A DNA stretch of 64,000 nucleotides from Phoronis australis. Lineage: Eukaryota; Phoronida; Phoronidae. Each line of letters starts with the position of its first letter. The stretch's first letter is position 1. Both the position numbers and the translations under genes were made by a program. Below are positions 60,647-64,000 of this stretch, piece after piece. The notes beneath the pieces are model-generated. The model saw nothing but the letters and a program-made list of their open reading frames with translations, ran no database searches and was not told where the DNA came from. The DNA is taken from NCBI GenBank assembly GCA_002633005.1, contig NMRA01000350.1, forward strand, positions 404,663-468,662, in the 5' to 3' direction.

Positions 60647-60756
60647 TGGCGTACATGAAGTAATATCACACGAGACATTCCGCGTATCGATCGAGACCGA
60701 AGGTCGAGGTCCATACGTGGAATAAGTTCGAGAGGGATATTACTTCATGTACGCCA
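60647..60756. repeat. Perfect 21-bp inverted repeat with 68-bp spacer
   Basis: The arms at 60647-60667 and 60736-60756 are exact reverse complements (cores GGCGTACATGAAGTAATAT and ATATTACTTCATGTACGCC). It lies in a block missing from unit A and is likely a MITE terminus pair. Confidence 0.75.
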
Positions 60757-61054
60757 ATATCGAGGTACGTTTTGTATTTATCCCAAGCGCTTCGAATCCC
60801 TAAGTTTCTTGCATTTTTTCTGCAGATTTTTCAAATACTTCATCCAGACTGTTCACGTGGCGTATCACATCCTATATGTACATTGTATGTACTTGCGCGT
60901 TAGGTTGCAAGTTTTCTCTTGTAAAAGAAACAGTTTTAAAAGCAACGATTTATTTCTTGAAAAGAGGTAGCAAAGATGAAAACAACTGCAACTGAGCAGT
61001 GAACTTATAACATCTGGAAATAGTTAAAAACAACAATATTTGATATTTTAATTT

Positions 61055-61133
61055 CCTAGGAATCGGCGTCTGAATTGCCACTAGATGTCACAGCGGTAGT
61101 TTGGTCTGTCCTAGGAATCGGCGCCTGAGTTGC
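61055..61133 (+). repeat. 40-bp copied insert flanked by a 24-bp duplication
   Basis: Positions 61072-61111 are identical over 40 bp to 58538-58577. The insert is bracketed by CCTAGGAATCGGCG-CTGA-TTGC at 61055-61078 and 61110-61133 (two mismatches). This is the form of a local template-switch or filler insertion. Confidence 0.75.
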
Positions 61134-61544
61134 AGACGATATACTATTCAGCAATAGCAAACTGAGACATAAGTCTCTTATAATTAACAGTTTTGTTCCA
61201 GATTTTACGTTTAGGGTTGGTTGCATGTCGAGTGTTAGTTACACTGTTGCAACTGTGTTACTTTAAACTATATTCGGAAAGTTTGATGATCGAACCGGCT
61301 CAGAAGACGTCGAGTCGACATTGATCTACCTTTTGAACTTTCCAGGTCAGAGGTAGCTGTTAAAGTAGTGCGGGAGGTGAATACGGAAAACTTTATTTCA
61401 TGGCCGTATTTCCCTCGACAGGTTCAACGCGCGTGGGATAAATTAGAAAACTATAACAACGTTTCTTGAACGTTTATATCATACTGTTGTTATTAATATA
61501 TCGACTGGCATTGCTGTCATGGTAAAATAATGCATATAATTTAT

Positions 61545-61551
61545 CCTGCAG
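61545..61551 (+). promoter_or_regulatory. Conserved acceptor upstream of GPCR copy 3
   Basis: TTATCCTGCAG followed by GCAGGTGCAAGGA, 109 bp before the ATG, matches the site before copy 2 (acceptor end 45294). Confidence 0.45.
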
Positions 61552-61660
61552 GCAGGTGCAAGGATACAAATCATCATATCGGATACGCAGGTGACAAATG
61601 GACGATTTCTTCTGTCATGGTGAAAGAATTAAAATCTGAACTTATGAACTTGACGTAAAA

Positions 61661-62779
61661 ATGTTAAGAGGAAATGGTATATTTACGATTAAGGACGTCT
61701 TTGACATGCCTACATGGGCGCAAGTGTTGTTTTATCTAGGATATAGCACTGTTATTGTCATCGGACTGCTCGGAAACTTTTCTGTCATAGCAATTGTGAT
61801 TAAGAATGTAAAGCTGAGAACTTCAACGAACATTCTCGTTTGCAACCTTTGTGCTGTCAACATAGTCATGTGCTTTCCAACATTTGTGTTTGTGCATAAG
61901 TTTGTAACGCTGGAAAGAGGATATATTGATGTTAAAATATTGACTGGACTACAGATTGTGTCATTTATAGCCGGCATCGTCTCAACGTGGACGTCTACAG
62001 CCATATCCGTTCTTCGTCGTCGAGGCTTTGTGAGTATGCGGAGATTCAAAGCATCAAAATTGGCCACAGCAGCAGTTTTGGCAGCCATTTGGATATTTGC
62101 TATTTCAGTGATATGTGCGCCAATTATTTCTGGATTAGCTGATGTGCATTTTTTGCATATCAGAAATGACACTACCCCCTCAGCGAACACGAGTGATCTT
62201 ACTGGTGGCAAACGGACAAGCTATAGGATATATGTCATCGCTGTGCTCGCGACGCAGACGGTTCTCCCTGCCGCCATCATGTGCTTGAATTATTCCAAAG
62301 TAAGTTGGACATTAAGAAATCATCTAAAAAATGTTAAAGGATCCAAAACTCGGGATATGGAAATGAAAGATTTTAACCAATACCGGAAGATGAATCTCAT
62401 GCTGGTCTTGATTGTGGCATCGTTCATCTCATGTTATCTTCCACTGTCTCTGTTCTTTGTGGTCAGAGAATTTGCCTCGCTAGATATATCAAGGGAAACA
62501 AGTTTGAAACTGGAATTTTGTTTGTCTCACTTGAGCCTTCTTTCTAGTGCTTGCAATCCAGTGTTATACGGATTTATGAACACGACTATACGTCAGAAGA
62601 TAACGATAGTGTGGAAACAGATCGTCGATCTGGTTTGTCAGAAGAAATCATCGGTTCCACCAGAAGTGACCGATCAACTATACGTCATAGATGAAAATTC
62701 GTCACAAGTAGGAGCTTGTGTGAATGCATACAGTGCAAGGTATAGTCCAGAAGGAGCAATAGAGACGTCATATCTTTGA
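61661..62779 (+). CDS. Intronless rhodopsin-class GPCR, copy 3 (372 aa)
   Basis: Intact seven-TM receptor. The N-terminal pattern M-x-R-G-N-x-x-F is shared with copy 1, which supports ATG 61661 as the ancestral start. It keeps GN in TM1, Trp in TM4, Pro in TM5 and NPVLY in TM7. Asn67 replaces Asp2.50, LRRRGF replaces DRY plus two residues, CYLP replaces CWLP, and no Cys pair links TM3 to ECL2. ECL2 carries NDT and NTS sequons. ICL3 contains a basic stretch (NVKGSKTRDMEMKDF) conserved in all copies, as does the C-tail motif PPEVT or TPEVT. Expected at the plasma membrane; ligand unknown. Confidence 0.92.
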   Translation: MLRGNGIFTIKDVFDMPTWAQVLFYLGYSTVIVIGLLGNFSVIAIVIKNVKLRTSTNILVCNLCAVNIVMCFPTFVFVHKFVTLERGYIDVKILTGLQIVSFIAGIVSTWTSTAISVLRRRGFVSMRRFKASKLATAAVLAAIWIFAISVICAPIISGLADVHFLHIRNDTTPSANTSDLTGGKRTSYRIYVIAVLATQTVLPAAIMCLNYSKVSWTLRNHLKNVKGSKTRDMEMKDFNQYRKMNLMLVLIVASFISCYLPLSLFFVVREFASLDISRETSLKLEFCLSHLSLLSSACNPVLYGFMNTTIRQKITIVWKQIVDLVCQKKSSVPPEVTDQLYVIDENSSQVGACVNAYSARYSPEGAIETSYL

Positions 62780-63100
62780 TGGGTACTTAGACACTCGTTC
62801 TTCACACGGCGTTTCAGCAGCAAGCTTTCACAAGAACCACAACCTTTTTTGTGATACACGTTCTTGGTGTTCGTGATACTCTGTACCTTAAGTGAGTTCG
62901 CTGATGGACTGCGTTTCGTGCGTGAAAAATTTCGCAAGAAAGAAAATTGCAGTGGCATTTGGGATCGACTTAAACACAAGATGCAGCAGTTGAAAGAGAC
63001 GGGCTCATTCTGTTTAGCTCACGAAGACTACAAGTCAGCTGTTCAAAATTCAAAAATCGAGTCAGCGTTTCTTTGCTCACGGTATTTTTAAAACCTTGGA

Positions 63101-64000
63101 CACCACTCAGTTTTAACAACAGGAATCTCTGAGCCGACTTCTTCAAGCTTAATGGGTGAAAAAGACAGCTGTCCAAGAATTACTACGAAGGGATTCAGTT
63201 GTTAGCATTAGCTCCTATAAAAAGATTGTGCATTTGAAACATTAGGCTACAATTTTATTGAAGTCCAAACCTCGGACCACAAACATGATGTTTTTCTAGC
63301 CACTGTCTAAATGGGTGGAGATTCTTCTAGTACCAGATTATGCACAAAACTAAAGGTTAGTGCCCATTTGGAACACCTCTGGGGTATTTTCGTAGCTACA
63401 AATTACCCTCGGAGCATCTGGAACACCTCGGCTATTTTCTTATTTACAAATTTTTCGTGACCTCAAACATTCTCTCGGAGATGAACGTTATCCAAAATAT
63501 GGCAGGTCACGTGATTTTCAGTCTTGACAATAATAGGCTAACTGAAGTCCGCACACATGCAGAGAGCGTTCACATTTTAGGTGAAATATGAGGTTACGAA
63601 AACACCCGAGGTGTTCTGGATGCTCTTGGAAGCTAATGTTTTCGAACTTTGGACATTATGGCCAATCATTCTCCACTAAGTTTGATAATCACGCTGGTTA
63701 AATTCATCTCCAATGAGAAATTTGAGGCCCCGAATATACCCAAGGTAATCTGAATGGCTTAGGACCCTCAAGTTGTGCGGGGTCCCAGCTCAAAAAGGGA
63801 AATGGGGAAGAAAAAATAGTATGTGAACGAGGTGAGGGGTGTAGCTTGAGAATTGTGGCTACCTGGAGGGTCGAAAATTGTGGTGTTCTAGGGGGTGAAT
63901 ACTGTATAGGCTGCGAAGTGGTGGAAATTGGGTGCCAGCAGTGTCTACTGTAACACTGTACAGAGACGGATAGGGGGAAGGTGGGGGGGGGGGGGACACG
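63101..64000. other. Intergenic, no gene recognised
   Basis: Contains a loose inverted pair around GGAACACCTC (63375-63440) and GAGGTGTTC (63608-63616), possibly a small TIR element, and a run of 13 G at the window end. No coding signal. Confidence 0.4.

Larger units (their letters stand above)
54050..63100 (+). repeat. Segmental duplication unit B (ends with GPCR copy 3)
   Basis: Collinear with unit A (39830-46900) and interrupted by the 1368 bp element at 54929-56296 and by two extra blocks at about 59460-60530 and 60620-61440. It shares the receptor, its presumed 5' UTR acceptor and 3' flank with unit A. Confidence 0.8.

Noticed and set aside
1-64000. tRNA, rRNA, CRISPR, bacterial operons or viral genomes
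   Set aside because: I saw no cloverleaf, rRNA core, spaced repeat array or viral gene set in the window.

Overview
This is a stretch of animal nuclear DNA. It has long AT-rich intergenic and intronic sequence, GT-AG introns, multi-exon genes, intronless receptor genes, non-LTR retrotransposon remains and many terminal-inverted-repeat elements. No operons, rRNA, tRNA or CRISPR arrays are visible. A marine invertebrate such as a hemichordate, cephalochordate or other lancelet-like or lophotrochozoan animal fits the expanded GPCRs, discoidin domains and frequent GTACATGTAC palindrome, but the species cannot be fixed from sequence alone.

Layout. From 1 to 3.8 kb I see no gene. Between 3.8 and 19.1 kb lie two very large coiled-coil proteins (1326 and 1095 residues). 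Each is encoded in a single coding exon with a splice acceptor just upstream of the ATG. They are clear paralogues and are transcribed divergently from an approximately 8 kb spacer. From 20.77 to 34.09 kb a seven-exon plus-strand gene can be assembled with matching splice phases. It encodes a 442-residue secreted protein: signal peptide, short coiled coil, two F5/8 type C (discoidin) domains. Intron 1 holds a 5 kb foldback element with nested hairpins. Intron 3 holds a 602 bp TIR element that seems to retain a TATA box and the first exon of a lost transposase.

From 38 to 63 kb there is a tandem cluster of three intronless, intact rhodopsin-class GPCR genes on the plus strand. The second and third sit at the ends of two long, diverged segmental duplication units (about 39.8-46.9 and 54.0-63.1 kb). 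All three receptors share unusual changes: no TM3-ECL2 disulfide, Asp2.50 replaced by Asn, the DRY motif replaced by R-R/C-R, and Trp6.48 replaced by Tyr. The middle copy has lost its ancestral start codon and restarts nine codons downstream. A decayed LINE lies at 47.7-49.4 kb. A 1368 bp TIR element with a 5-bp target duplication interrupts unit B, and its empty site is preserved in unit A.

The three gene groups have no evident functional link. The coiled-coil pair looks structural and intracellular, the discoidin protein is extracellular, and the GPCRs are probably fast-evolving chemosensory or peptide receptors. These last functional statements are inference.
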